Origin: CAWVWD01 sp965662365
GTDB lineage: Bacteria; Bacteroidota; Bacteroidia; Chitinophagales; Saprospiraceae
Reading direction: 5' to 3'
Length of the DNA: 40,970 bases
Assembly (NCBI GenBank): GCA_965662365.1
Contig: CBFIHR010000035.1
Coordinates: 1 to 40,970, forward strand
Part shown: one piece after another, positions 23,557 to 33,500 of the stretch
Numbering within the stretch: the first letter of the stretch is position 1
How the letters are laid out: each line of letters opens with the position of its first letter
Notes under the pieces: generated by a model
The model's input: only the letters and a program-made list of their open reading frames with translations
The model's database searches: none
Told to the model about the DNA's origin: nothing
Position numbers and translations under genes: made by a program

Positions 23557-25800
23557 CTAATCCTTGATGAACATTCGAATTAATACCGGAATAAAAAATA
23601 AATCACCAAATAACGCACTAAACAGCGTCACGCTGATTAATGTACCGACAATAATACTCGGTGGATGCACAGAAAATAATAAAATCATAAATCCAAAAAA
23701 CAGAATCACCGTCGTTAAACAAATCGCTTTTCCTGTTTCTAAAAATGTGATTTCAATCGCATCATCGACACTTAGCCCTTTATTTCGAGCCAACTTAAAT
23801 TTACTCAAAAAGTGAATCGTGTCGTCAACGGCAATTCCAAAAATAATCGCAAAAACGATGGAAATACCAGCCTCCAGCTCTACTCCACCAAACCCGAGCA
23901 CCGCTCCAGCAATCAATAAAGGAATCAAATTCGGAATAATCGAAATGATTAGCATTTTCAAGTTTTGAAATAATAAAACCATCAACACACTAACTATTAG
24001 CATCGCTAAACCTAAGCCCCAAAGAATACTATTCCGAACATATTGCGAATTTTTATCGACCACTAAACTCGTTCCTGTTTGCTTCATTGTTATAATAGAC
24101 GTATCGAGATTAGACGCTGCCCAGTCGTCGATACTGGTCGTGATTTCTCTAATATTGTCTGCACCAATATCTAATATTCGTCCCGAAATTCGAGTATTTT
24201 TTTCGTCTTTACTAATCAGAACATTAACAGCATCATCTGGTAATTTTTCAACATATCTACGTTTATACTGCTCGAATTTTGCCTGACTTTCGGGCATTTT
24301 ATAAGCCGATTGTCGATTAGCTTTAGTAGCTTTATTGATACTCTTATAAATTGTCGTAATCGAATTAACTCGTTGAATTTCAGGATATTCTGCCAAGTGA
24401 TTTTCAATTTTTATGATTTCTTGCACGACTTTATAATCATCCGCTTTATAATCTCCTTTTACAAAAACAGCAATTTCAAACGGTCGGAAACCCACAAAAT
24501 TCTTTTCAAAGAATAAGAAATCCTTCGTGATTTCTCCACCTTTCGGCAAGTTTCCTTCAATTCTATAATTTGTCGTGATTAAACTAATGCCATAAACACA
24601 AATTGCAATTGTCGCCACTCCGCCAATAATTATTTTTCGGTGGTTATTTTTAGTGTATTTATTAAACCAGACCATCAAATTTGTCCAAAATGATTCTCCT
24701 TTTCCTAATTTAATAATTTGATTGACATCAAATTTGGAGACAACGGCTGTTGTAAAGAACACGACGGTGATATAAGCAATAATGACCCCAAAAGCTGCAT
24801 TGACTCCAAAGTCACGAATCGGATAAATTCGGGAAGACACCAGAGACGCAAAACCGATTGCAGTCGTGATTGAAGTCAGCAGAGTCGCCAAACCAATTTC
24901 CTTAATCGCTATCCAAATCGCCTCTTCTTTCTCTTTTCCTTTCTTGAGTTCGTCAATGTATTTGGAGAGGATATGTATCACATCAGACGTACCGACAATA
25001 ACCATCAAAACAGGATAAAGTGCTGCCATAGCGTTGAGTTCTCGCCCTGTAGCCCCTAAGAAACCCATAAATAAAAGCAAACCCAAAACAACTGAGCCCA
25101 TCGAAATAACCGTTCCCCAGAATGTTCTAAAAATTAGGAATAAAATAATGATAACCAAGACATTAGAAATCGCAGCTGAAACAATAATTTCTCGCTTTTG
25201 CATACGTACTAATTCCTTTTGAAAATTAGAACGTCCTAAATAATGTTGGTCATCAAATCCAAAACTATTCACCAGTAAACGGACCGAGTCCATCAAGTTT
25301 TCTGCCTCTTCTTGAGGCATTTTATCTACTGTTTTAGCAAATAAAACGACAGAGGTTGCATCTTCTGAGATCAAGTTCCCGACAAATCTTTCGTCCTCTA
25401 ACAACCGTTTTTTGTCCTCCTCATATCGACTCGGGTCGTCTATATGTACCGCATCAACCTGCGTAGTGAATAATGGACTAATTATCGGATATTTTATAGT
25501 CGTAATAGATTGAACATCTTTAATGACTTTTAATGGTTTGATGAGTTTACCTAAGCTATCAAATTTCTCTAAAAAATCCTGTTCAAAAACACCTTCTTTA
25601 TTTTCGACCGCAATCAATAAGAAATTATCGTCTGCTTCAAATTTTTCTTTAAATCGCTCAAAAAACTGTAAATCAGGATCGCCTTGCGGAAAGAAATCTT
25701 CAAAATTAAACGAGAATTTTAAAAAAAATAAGGATACAGCACTGCCTAATGCTAAAGCCGCAAAAACACCAATTATTAAATTTCTATATTTTGTTATCAT
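23557..25800 (-). CDS. MMPL/RND-superfamily exporter (COG1033-like)
   Basis: A 747-residue inner-membrane protein of the RND superfamily, in the single-gene exporter class used for hopanoids, lipids and similar hydrophobic cargo. It has two repeats, each with a TM, a large periplasmic loop and five TMs. TM4 carries IVGTSDVIHILSKY and TM10 carries FGIAVDDTIHFLSKFK, the D-x-I-H-x-L pattern of the class. The first periplasmic loop starts at FSFNFEDFFPQGDPDLQFF. There is no adaptor or outer-membrane partner. Length fits the smaller members. The ATG at 25800 opens directly on TM1. The substrate is unknown. Confidence 0.9.
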   Translation of the reverse strand: MITKYRNLIIGVFAALALGSAVSLFFLKFSFNFEDFFPQGDPDLQFFERFKEKFEADDNFLLIAVENKEGVFEQDFLEKFDSLGKLIKPLKVIKDVQSITTIKYPIISPLFTTQVDAVHIDDPSRYEEDKKRLLEDERFVGNLISEDATSVVLFAKTVDKMPQEEAENLMDSVRLLVNSFGFDDQHYLGRSNFQKELVRMQKREIIVSAAISNVLVIIILFLIFRTFWGTVISMGSVVLGLLLFMGFLGATGRELNAMAALYPVLMVIVGTSDVIHILSKYIDELKKGKEKEEAIWIAIKEIGLATLLTSITTAIGFASLVSSRIYPIRDFGVNAAFGVIIAYITVVFFTTAVVSKFDVNQIIKLGKGESFWTNLMVWFNKYTKNNHRKIIIGGVATIAICVYGISLITTNYRIEGNLPKGGEITKDFLFFEKNFVGFRPFEIAVFVKGDYKADDYKVVQEIIKIENHLAEYPEIQRVNSITTIYKSINKATKANRQSAYKMPESQAKFEQYKRRYVEKLPDDAVNVLISKDEKNTRISGRILDIGADNIREITTSIDDWAASNLDTSIITMKQTGTSLVVDKNSQYVRNSILWGLGLAMLIVSVLMVLLFQNLKMLIISIIPNLIPLLIAGAVLGFGGVELEAGISIVFAIIFGIAVDDTIHFLSKFKLARNKGLSVDDAIEITFLETGKAICLTTVILFFGFMILLFSVHPPSIIVGTLISVTLFSALFGDLFFIPVLIRMFIKD

Positions 25801-26137
25801 ATTAAATTGAACGCAGAGATTTGAAGTTGCTAAAATTATCCAGTCGCTTCTGCCCTGTTTATTTGTTTGTAAATCGAAATTTTTGATCGAACCTCGTAGA
25901 ACTTTGAAAACATCGCAGGTTCATATTTTATAAACTTTCAATTTTTTTTGAAAGTGACGCCTTTTTAACAGATTTCTTATTGATTTGTTGTTACGAATTT
26001 AATTAATTAGGCAAACATAAGCAATGAATTATTCAACACTAAAAAAAACGCTAAATTATTCTTTTTCTCTTGTGATTATTCTGTGATTATTCTGTGATTC
26101 TTTTATGGTTTTATCTGCTTATTTCTAATTTTACACC
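25801..26137. other. Intergenic region with short repeats
   Basis: The 337-bp divergent gap holds a degenerate GAACCT...AGGTTC inverted repeat (25889-25922), an ACTTTCAA/TTGAAAGT hairpin (25934-25955), and an 11-bp tandem repeat at 26071-26100. A TAATTTTA near the trmN6 start is a 7-of-8 match to the -7 box. No ORF, tRNA or other RNA gene is supported. Confidence 0.5.
26071..26100 (+). repeat. 11-bp tandem repeat, about 2.7 copies
   Basis: TGTGATTATTC occurs at 26071-26081 and 26082-26092, with a partial third unit TGTGATTC at 26093-26100. It lies 38-67 bases before the methyltransferase ATG, where copy-number change could alter promoter spacing. Confidence 0.75.
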
Positions 26138-26902
26138 ATGAAAATCTACCAACCTTTTCAGTTCAAACAATTTGAAATACATCAGCAACAGTCGGCAATG
26201 AAAGTTGGAACAGACGGTGTTTTGTTAGGAGCATGGGCAGCCGTCGAAGGTGCAAAACGCATTTTGGATATAGGTACCGGTACAGGCTTGATCGCTTTGA
26301 TGATGGCACAACGTAATGAGAAAGCATTAATTGATGCGGTCGAAATTGATAAAAAAGCTTACGAAGAAGCTAAGTATAATTTTGAAATCTCAAAATGGTC
26401 AAATCGTTTAAGTATTTTCCATGATTCAATTCAAGATTTTGCTAAAAATACAGCCGAAAAATACGATTTTATCATTTCAAATCCACCTTATTTTATTAAT
26501 AGTACAAAATCAGATAAAGCGGCTAAAAATCAAGTTCGACACACTGATAGTTTATCTTTTGATGAACTTCTAAACGCTGTAAATCAATTACTTACAAAGG
26601 ACGGAAAATTTTGTGTCGTGTTGCCATTCTATGAAGGTGAACAGTTCTATAATTTGGCCACCGAGCCATCTCTGAGTAATCGAGACACATCGGGACAAGC
26701 GAAAGCCAATAAACTATACTGCATAAAAAAAGTAATAGTTCGAGGTCGTGAGTTTAAACCTGTTGAGCGACTATTAATAGAATTTTCAAAAGAGAAAAAA
26801 ACATATGAGGAAAATAATTTAATAATACAAAATTCGCCAAAACGACATGATTATACAGAAGATTATATAAACTTGACGAAAGATTTTTATTTATTTATGT
26901 AA
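26138..26902 (+). CDS. trmN6: tRNA1(Val) (adenine(37)-N6)-methyltransferase
   Basis: A 254-residue class I SAM-dependent methyltransferase that places m6A at position 37 of tRNA-Val. The SAM-binding motif I is LDIGTGTG (residues 43-50). The adenine-N6 catalytic motif NPPY is at 115-118 (ISNPPYF). A conserved N-terminal segment KIYQPFQFKQFEIHQ with QSAMKVGTDGVLLGAW (19-34) is characteristic of the YfiC/TrmN6 branch. The length matches. It is a stand-alone gene with a strong terminator after it. The ATG at 26138 starts the conserved N-terminus. Confidence 0.9.
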   Translation: MKIYQPFQFKQFEIHQQQSAMKVGTDGVLLGAWAAVEGAKRILDIGTGTGLIALMMAQRNEKALIDAVEIDKKAYEEAKYNFEISKWSNRLSIFHDSIQDFAKNTAEKYDFIISNPPYFINSTKSDKAAKNQVRHTDSLSFDELLNAVNQLLTKDGKFCVVLPFYEGEQFYNLATEPSLSNRDTSGQAKANKLYCIKKVIVRGREFKPVERLLIEFSKEKKTYEENNLIIQNSPKRHDYTEDYINLTKDFYLFM

Positions 26903-26934
26903 TCTATGATCAAGTTATACTTAGCGTAAAAAAA

Positions 26935-26962
26935 GAGCGAATATTCCTAAGAATATTCGCTC
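26935..26962 (+). terminator. Bidirectional terminator after trmN6
   Basis: GAGCGAATATTC (26935-26946) and its complement (26951-26962) form a perfect 12-bp stem with a CTAA loop, with an A run before it and a T-rich stretch after it. It separates the convergent methyltransferase and cupredoxin-protein genes. Confidence 0.85.
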
Positions 26963-27007
26963 CTTATTATTTAAACTTATGCCAAATGTAACTTGACACA
27001 ATTGTTA

Positions 27008-30000
27008 TTACTGCTTGATCATCTGCTGTGTAAAGCTGTTATCTTCTGAAGTAAATGTCACGAAGTAAATACCTTGTGCTAAGGTAGCAACATCAACTTG
27101 AGTTGTTCCATTTACGTTATTCAACGTTTTGACCACTTGTCCTAAAGCATTTGTAATACGAACCATCTCGATACGTTCTGTTGTTTCAATCACAAACATA
27201 TCGTTCATTGGGTTCGGGTACATTCTGATTGCTTCTTCTAATTGATTTTTAGTATTATTAAGAATTTCAATATCCGCTGCATAACGAGGGAATAATTGAT
27301 ATCCATCATCATACGGATTTGAAGAATCAAATTGTCCTCCGATTCCTGTAATTTTCACAACATCTGTTGCTAAAATAAAAGGTGTTGTCCCTGCAATATC
27401 TACATCGCTATCAATACGAATAGCATACGTATTCGTACCATCTGTAAAGTCTGCATTGAATGAACCTCCGCTTACGTCCCATGAAGCTGGGTCAACTAAT
27501 GTTAAGTTGGTAATAGTAACTAATTCAGATTCAGTTGATTCGTCTAAAGCAGTCACGACTGAAGGTACAACTAAAGCGTTACCTGTAGAGACAATCGTCA
27601 ATGAATCAGGGTTGATTTGTGTCAAACCATTGAATTGAGAAATTGTACCTTTTAAAGTCAATTCGTCTCCTTCTGTCACGACATAACCACCAAAATCATT
27701 TGAACTATATACTCCAATTCCACCTGTTGCATCAATCAACGTAAATCCTAAATCACCATTACTTGCTTGCATATTCACACCGTGCACGATACCTGTAATA
27801 GCACACTGAACACCTAATGAATCAGAAACACCATCTGCATCAACTGATGAAACTGTTGCAATGTCATAAGCTGGATAAGACGGCGTTACAACTGTCGGGT
27901 TGTACGGAGAAATATCCGCTACATAACGAGGGAAAATCTGATAACCATCATTATAAACTGAAGATGAAGAAGTATATTGACGGCCAATACCAGTTACATC
28001 AAATGTTCCTGTCGGTGCCATCATTGAGTATAAATCGACATCATTATCAATACGCATTAAGAACGTATCTGTACCATTTGTAATATCTACGTTGAAACCT
28101 GAACCTGAGTTATTCCATTGTGCTGGATTCACTAATGTTACGTTTTCAATTGTAATTAATTGAGACTCTGTAAACTCACCTAATGAATCCACAATATTTG
28201 GTAAACGTAAAGGATGACTACCAGAAACTAACATAATTGAATCTGGGCTAAATTGTGTCAAACCACGGAACTGACCAACTGAACCATTGATAACAACATA
28301 ATCCCCTTCTGTAACAGTGTAACCAGAAACTGACCCAAAATCAAATACAGAGATTCCGCTACCGTAACGGTCAATTACTGTAAAATCTAATCCACTTCCA
28401 CGGAAGTTAACACCATAGACAAAACCTTGGATTTGTGCCATTGTACCGATAGAATCTGCTAAGCCGGTTGCATCTTCCGTTCCCAAAACTTCGATATCAT
28501 AATACGGATTTGGAGGACAAGTCGCTGCATTTGCTGCACCCGGAGAAGCGAAAATTGTTGAGAAACTCACTACAAAACCAGCGTCGTTAATCTCAGGTAA
28601 CCAGTTAGAAGCCATTGTATTATCTGCATTCGGATCACATAATGCCAAAGAGTTACCAGCACCATCTGCCATTTCTGTCCAAGGATAACCGTCATCATAA
28701 GTCACCATATCAACAGTTGCTCCGCTAGCATCTACTAATTCAATCGTTTCGCTGCTGTTTACTAAGTTTCCTGAAGTCCATTCAGGAGCTGCGAAACCAT
28801 AATCATTATGAAAAGCAATTGAATCCTCTGTTATAACCAAATAATCACCTGGTTGCATAATGATATTACCAAAAGTGTGTGTGATACCTTGTGCAAAAGA
28901 ATAACCTGCTAAATTAACAGCCGTTCCTTCATTGTTATACAACTCAATAAACTCAACATCTGTACTTGGAGAGTTATACATGATTTCATTAATGACAATA
29001 TCTGGCGTAACTGCATCACTTGGATTGATTGTAATCGTATAAGTTGCGTTTGAGCCGATTGTCGCATTATTTGTTGCATTAGACAATGTTAGAATAATAT
29101 CCTCTGCCCCTTCTGTCATCATATCATCAATGATAGGAATCGCTACTGTTTCGTTTGCAGAGCTTCCTGCAGCAAAAGTCACTGTAGTCGGAGAAGTAAA
29201 TGTAAAATCCGAGCCACTTGTAGCTGTACTTGAAGCATCTACAGAAACATCGATAGAAGTTGCATTAGCATTTGCATTAGCGATAGAAAGTGTAACATTC
29301 ACTGTACCTGCATTCTCATCAACTGTAATAGAAGAACTACCAAATTGTACTTCAGGGTCTAAAGGATTTGATGGTAATACAATGACAGTTCCAATCATAC
29401 CCGCAGCGTGAGGATCACACTGATAAGTGTATGTTCCAGGAACATCAAACTTGAAACCGAAAACCCATGCTGCTGAAGAAGCACTACCGTTTGTAAAACC
29501 TACAGGGTTGTTAGGGAAAGTAGCAGTTGTACCGTTGATATTGTGAGTACCACCTGTGTTTGTCCAAACAACGCTATCGCCTTCTGTGATTGTTATAGAA
29601 GAAGGGTTGAAGAAGTTACTTCCTACTGCAACATTGTGAACAGTAATTGAAGCTCCGTGAGAATATGTACCAATAGGAAAAGGAGTTGCCGCAGTTGCGT
29701 TAGATGTTTCACCATCATTTACATTAATACCGCTATAGGTCCAATCTGCAACTGTAAAAGTCGTGCTTGCTGTTCCCATATCATTACGATAAGCCCAACC
29801 ATCTAAATAGTCCCAGGCAGTACCTGAACCATCAACATTAATATCACCAAAAACATCAACAGCTACTCCGTTGTGGAATAACTCGACTGCATCATCACCA
29901 TTGATTCCTGCTGAACCATCTACAAAGTCTGGGTTAAAACCGAAATAAGTATTAAATTCAGTTGTTGTTGTTGACATATAAAGGAAAGATCCTGCTGTTG

Positions 30001-30232
30001 CGGCCTGAGCTGGAAACGTATATTCTTCGCCATCTGTACCGCCGCCATTATTTGCAGAACCAAATCCATAGGCACTTAAATCTGAGATATTGTTAATGAC
30101 GTAAAACTCAACAACTTTAGGTGTTCCACCTGAAAGAGGTCCATCAAAAACACCTGTGATAATCATGTCTTGAGCCGAAGCACCAAAACAAAAAAGCATT
30201 GCAAGTAATGTACTTGTAAAAAATCGCTTCAT
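27008..30232 (-). CDS. T9SS-secreted multidomain protein: lamin-tail, cupredoxin, Calx-beta, OB-like
   Basis: A 1074-residue secreted protein from the ATG at 30232; a GTG at 30274 would add 14 residues before an otherwise normal signal peptide (1-20, ending GASA). Domains in order: a lamin-tail-like region (22-190); a cupredoxin (about 196-286) with type 1 copper ligands H230, C272, H275 and M279 (QCDPHAAGM); a Calx-beta repeat (about 295-410); a lamin-tail domain (about 412-575, INEIMYN start); two ~195-residue repeats with OB-fold-like character (DGYQIFPRYVADI and DGYQLFPRYAADI ends); and a type A T9SS sorting domain (about 1003-1074, YPNPMNDMFVI, GIYFVTF). It should be outside the cell or on its surface. 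The domain mix resembles extracellular nucleases, but I find no nuclease domain. Confidence 0.88.
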   Translation of the reverse strand: MKRFFTSTLLAMLFCFGASAQDMIITGVFDGPLSGGTPKVVEFYVINNISDLSAYGFGSANNGGGTDGEEYTFPAQAATAGSFLYMSTTTTEFNTYFGFNPDFVDGSAGINGDDAVELFHNGVAVDVFGDINVDGSGTAWDYLDGWAYRNDMGTASTTFTVADWTYSGINVNDGETSNATAATPFPIGTYSHGASITVHNVAVGSNFFNPSSITITEGDSVVWTNTGGTHNINGTTATFPNNPVGFTNGSASSAAWVFGFKFDVPGTYTYQCDPHAAGMIGTVIVLPSNPLDPEVQFGSSSITVDENAGTVNVTLSIANANANATSIDVSVDASSTATSGSDFTFTSPTTVTFAAGSSANETVAIPIIDDMMTEGAEDIILTLSNATNNATIGSNATYTITINPSDAVTPDIVINEIMYNSPSTDVEFIELYNNEGTAVNLAGYSFAQGITHTFGNIIMQPGDYLVITEDSIAFHNDYGFAAPEWTSGNLVNSSETIELVDASGATVDMVTYDDGYPWTEMADGAGNSLALCDPNADNTMASNWLPEINDAGFVVSFSTIFASPGAANAATCPPNPYYDIEVLGTEDATGLADSIGTMAQIQGFVYGVNFRGSGLDFTVIDRYGSGISVFDFGSVSGYTVTEGDYVVINGSVGQFRGLTQFSPDSIMLVSGSHPLRLPNIVDSLGEFTESQLITIENVTLVNPAQWNNSGSGFNVDITNGTDTFLMRIDNDVDLYSMMAPTGTFDVTGIGRQYTSSSSVYNDGYQIFPRYVADISPYNPTVVTPSYPAYDIATVSSVDADGVSDSLGVQCAITGIVHGVNMQASNGDLGFTLIDATGGIGVYSSNDFGGYVVTEGDELTLKGTISQFNGLTQINPDSLTIVSTGNALVVPSVVTALDESTESELVTITNLTLVDPASWDVSGGSFNADFTDGTNTYAIRIDSDVDIAGTTPFILATDVVKITGIGGQFDSSNPYDDGYQLFPRYAADIEILNNTKNQLEEAIRMYPNPMNDMFVIETTERIEMVRITNALGQVVKTLNNVNGTTQVDVATLAQGIYFVTFTSEDNSFTQQMIKQ

Positions 30233-30257
30233 AACTATTCTGTTATTATTTGTTATA

Positions 30258-30265
30258 TAAAGATA
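30258..30265 (-). promoter_or_regulatory. Possible -7 box of the cupredoxin-protein gene
   Basis: On the minus strand TATCTTTA is a 7-of-8 match to TAnnTTTG, 25 bases before the ATG at 30232. It lies after the upstream GTG, supporting the ATG as the real start. Confidence 0.4.
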
Positions 30266-30468
30266 ATAAAACACAAAAATAACTATTCTATTTTAGGTTT
30301 TAGGTATAGAAAATATGAAAACTTGTCTATATGTTATTAACTTTCAATGAATTGAATATTAATTAATCATTAATTCGATTTTCATTACTTTTTCAAAATA
30401 TTATTTTGCTAAGAAAAGCAAAAAATAAACGTTTTACATCGATTCAACTTATTGGATTAAATTTTGCT

Positions 30469-30476
30469 ATCTTTCG
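30469..30476 (+). promoter_or_regulatory. Possible -7 box of the histidine kinase gene
   Basis: TATCTTTC is a 7-of-8 match to TAnnTTTG, 33 bases before the ATG at 30509. It overlaps the upstream in-frame TTG at 30464, which argues against that codon as the start. Confidence 0.45.
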
Positions 30477-30508
30477 CATTGAATACCGAGAGACCTAATC
30501 GATTCAAG

Positions 30509-33500
30509 ATGATAAGAAATCTAATACTCCTTCCTATTGCTGTTTTATTGTTGTTCGTAGCTTATAGCTATGATACAATAAATCAAGTTAGCCTTGGTTA
30601 TTATGAAGAGAAAATAGAAACTAAGATACATCAATATGAGGAGGAAATCATCAAAATGTTCGAAGATGACGCCTTTATCGAAAAAGCGATTTCATTTGAT
30701 TTTACGGATGCAGAATTAAGTCAGTTAGAAAAATTATCAAGCAACGACTACTCTATTTTTATTTATCAAAAACCCGATTCGCTTGTATTTTGGACCAGTA
30801 ACAAAATCCTTCCTTTTGATGCCGAAGTCGATTTTTCGGAAGAGCCAATTTCAAGATTTAGTACCATAAAAAAAGGAGGCTATGCTGTCCTAAATTATCC
30901 GTACAAAAAAGGAGACAAACAATACGCCTTGATTGGCTTGATTCCTATCACTCAACAATATGCGATTCAAAATGAATATTTGGTCAATGGATTTACAATC
31001 ATTGATAATATGCCCAAGGAGATTTCCTTAAAATTTGACCTCACGAACTATGAGGTTAATAACCTTGCCGGAGAACCATTATTTTACCTTGATGCTGGTA
31101 ACGAGACTTATTCAGATCAAAATCAACAGTTTTTGATTTTAATTTTCTATTTATCGGGTCTAATCTGTCTTTTTTGGTTTTTGAATAATCTTGCTAATAA
31201 ATTATCGGTTGCCTACCCTTCGTGGGTTGGTGTCGTTTTCATTATTGCTACTGTTTTCTCGACACGACTAATCACAGCGCTTCTTGGTTTTGACGAAAAA
31301 TTTGATGATTTAGCGATTTTCAGTACCAAATATTTCAATACCCATTCAATTATTTCCGTTGGCAACTTATTAATCAATGCGATTATTGGTCTATGGTTAA
31401 TGATTTTTGTATATCGCAATTTTAAACTACCTGCTGCATTTTATAAGAAACAAGAATGGCATAAATATTTAGTTTTAGGGATTTTCTTTCTCTTGTTCAT
31501 TGCTATTTTTTCAACAACCGAGACTTTCAGACGATTAATTCTATATTCTAACAAATCTTTTGATATTGATACCCTCTACAGTCTTCAATCGTTCTCATTG
31601 GTTGGTACGATTTCTATCTCATTGATACTGCTGACTTTGTTTCTATTTATTGTTAAACTAAAAATATTAATACGCCCTCTAAAAAGTGTTTCATTGAAGC
31701 AACGCTTTTCGATGTTGATGATATTCGGGATCGTTTTTATCCTGCTCTACTTACTGCGTATTTTTGATGATGCACTTTTATTCAGTGGTATTTGGGGTAT
31801 TTTTTCTGTTCTAATCGCTCACATTTTTATTCGTCAAAAACTACCAGGTTTTTTATGGTTAGTCGGTTGGATTTGTATCTACGGAGCGTATAGTTCGATG
31901 TTATTTTATCAATTTAATGACTTAAAAGAAATTCAAAATAGAATTTTCTATGCCGAAAATTTAGCATTAGAAAGGGATGTTTATATGGAAGAAAGTTTTG
32001 ATAATGTCGCTGTTATGATTGCAAAAGATCATTTTATCAAAAAAATCTCCAATTTATTTATCCCTCGAAATCGAATTATTGATCAAATTGAAGGAGAATA
32101 TTTAAAAGAAAATTTTTCGAATAATTATGAATATGAAGTTCACCTTTATAATTCAGATAGTACCGGAACGAAGGGCGAAAACTTAAGCTATAGCTACTTT
32201 ACAGCACTTATAAATAATTCTAAACCGACGGATAATCCGAATCTTTATTATTGGAATAATAATAAAGGAGAACAAAAATATATTGCAGATATTCCGATTC
32301 GTGCAGACAACCGAAAATATTATAAAATCGTCATTCTTTTTGAACCCAAAACTATCGTCAAACTATCTGATTATCCAGATTTATTGTTGGATAAAAGTTT
32401 TGATTTACAAAGAAAATACGAAGATTATAACTACGCTATTTATAACAACGGCAAGAGAATTAAAGAAAATGATAGCAACTTTCCGGAACAGCTTGATTTT
32501 GGACTAACTGATGATAAAAATAAAATTGTCCGAAGGGGTGAAATGAGTTATTTAATTCATCAGACCTCCGATAATCGAGTAATTATTATTGAAAAAAAAA
32601 TTAGTGATTTGGGAAGTAGTTTTTCCCTTTTCTCCTATACATTTTGTTTGTTTTTGGTCTTATTTTCGTTCTTGATTGCCATGAATAGGTTAGCCGAACG
32701 ATTGCCTTCTGGCAGTTTTTTAGATATTCAGTTTTCACCTTCTTTACGGAATAAAATCCAGAATAATGTCATTGCTATCGTCGTCTTGGCGTTCATTGGT
32801 ATAGGTGTAACGACTGTATTTTACTTTAGAGCCGAGGCCGAAGAGTATCATTCAGGACGGTTGAGCCGTAAGGCTCGTGCTGTAGCTGAAACGGTAAAAT
32901 ACGAAATGAATGAAAAAAAGGATACGTTTTATCTACCCGATATAGAGGCATTAGATAAGATTCATAAATTAAATGTGAATATGTATAATCCTGATGGCTC
33001 TATTGTTAACTCATCACGACAAGAAATTTTCACAAAAAATCTCTTATCGTTCCAAATTGATCCAGCTGCTTTTCATGCTATCGTGAACCTGGAACAAGAA
33101 TTAATCTATAGAACTGAAAAAATAGGAAATCTGGAGTATCGTGCTGCTTATATACCGGTCTTAAAAAATGAAAAATTAGTGGCTATTCTTGGTTTGCCGT
33201 ATTATACTGAAAAGGAAAATTCTCGAAAAGATATTGGCATCTTCATGGGGCGTTTGCTAAATGTCTATGTCGTCATATTTATTATAGCTGGTGTGCTTAC
33301 CTTCTATTTGACTGGCCAAATAACAAACCCTCTGGTGCAGCTAAGTCAGCAAATGCAAGGCGTAGAATTAGGTCAAAAAAATGAAAAACTAAGCTGGGAA
33401 ACACAAGATGAAATTGGGGACTTGATTGAGGAATATAACAAAATGTTGGCAGAACTGGAACGAAGTGCCAACTTACTCGCTAAGTCTGAACGAGAAGGTG

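Noticed and set aside
25934..25955. ACTTTCAA/TTGAAAGT hairpin as a terminator
   Set aside because: It is all AT-rich with a T-only loop and lies between divergent gene starts, where a terminator is not expected.
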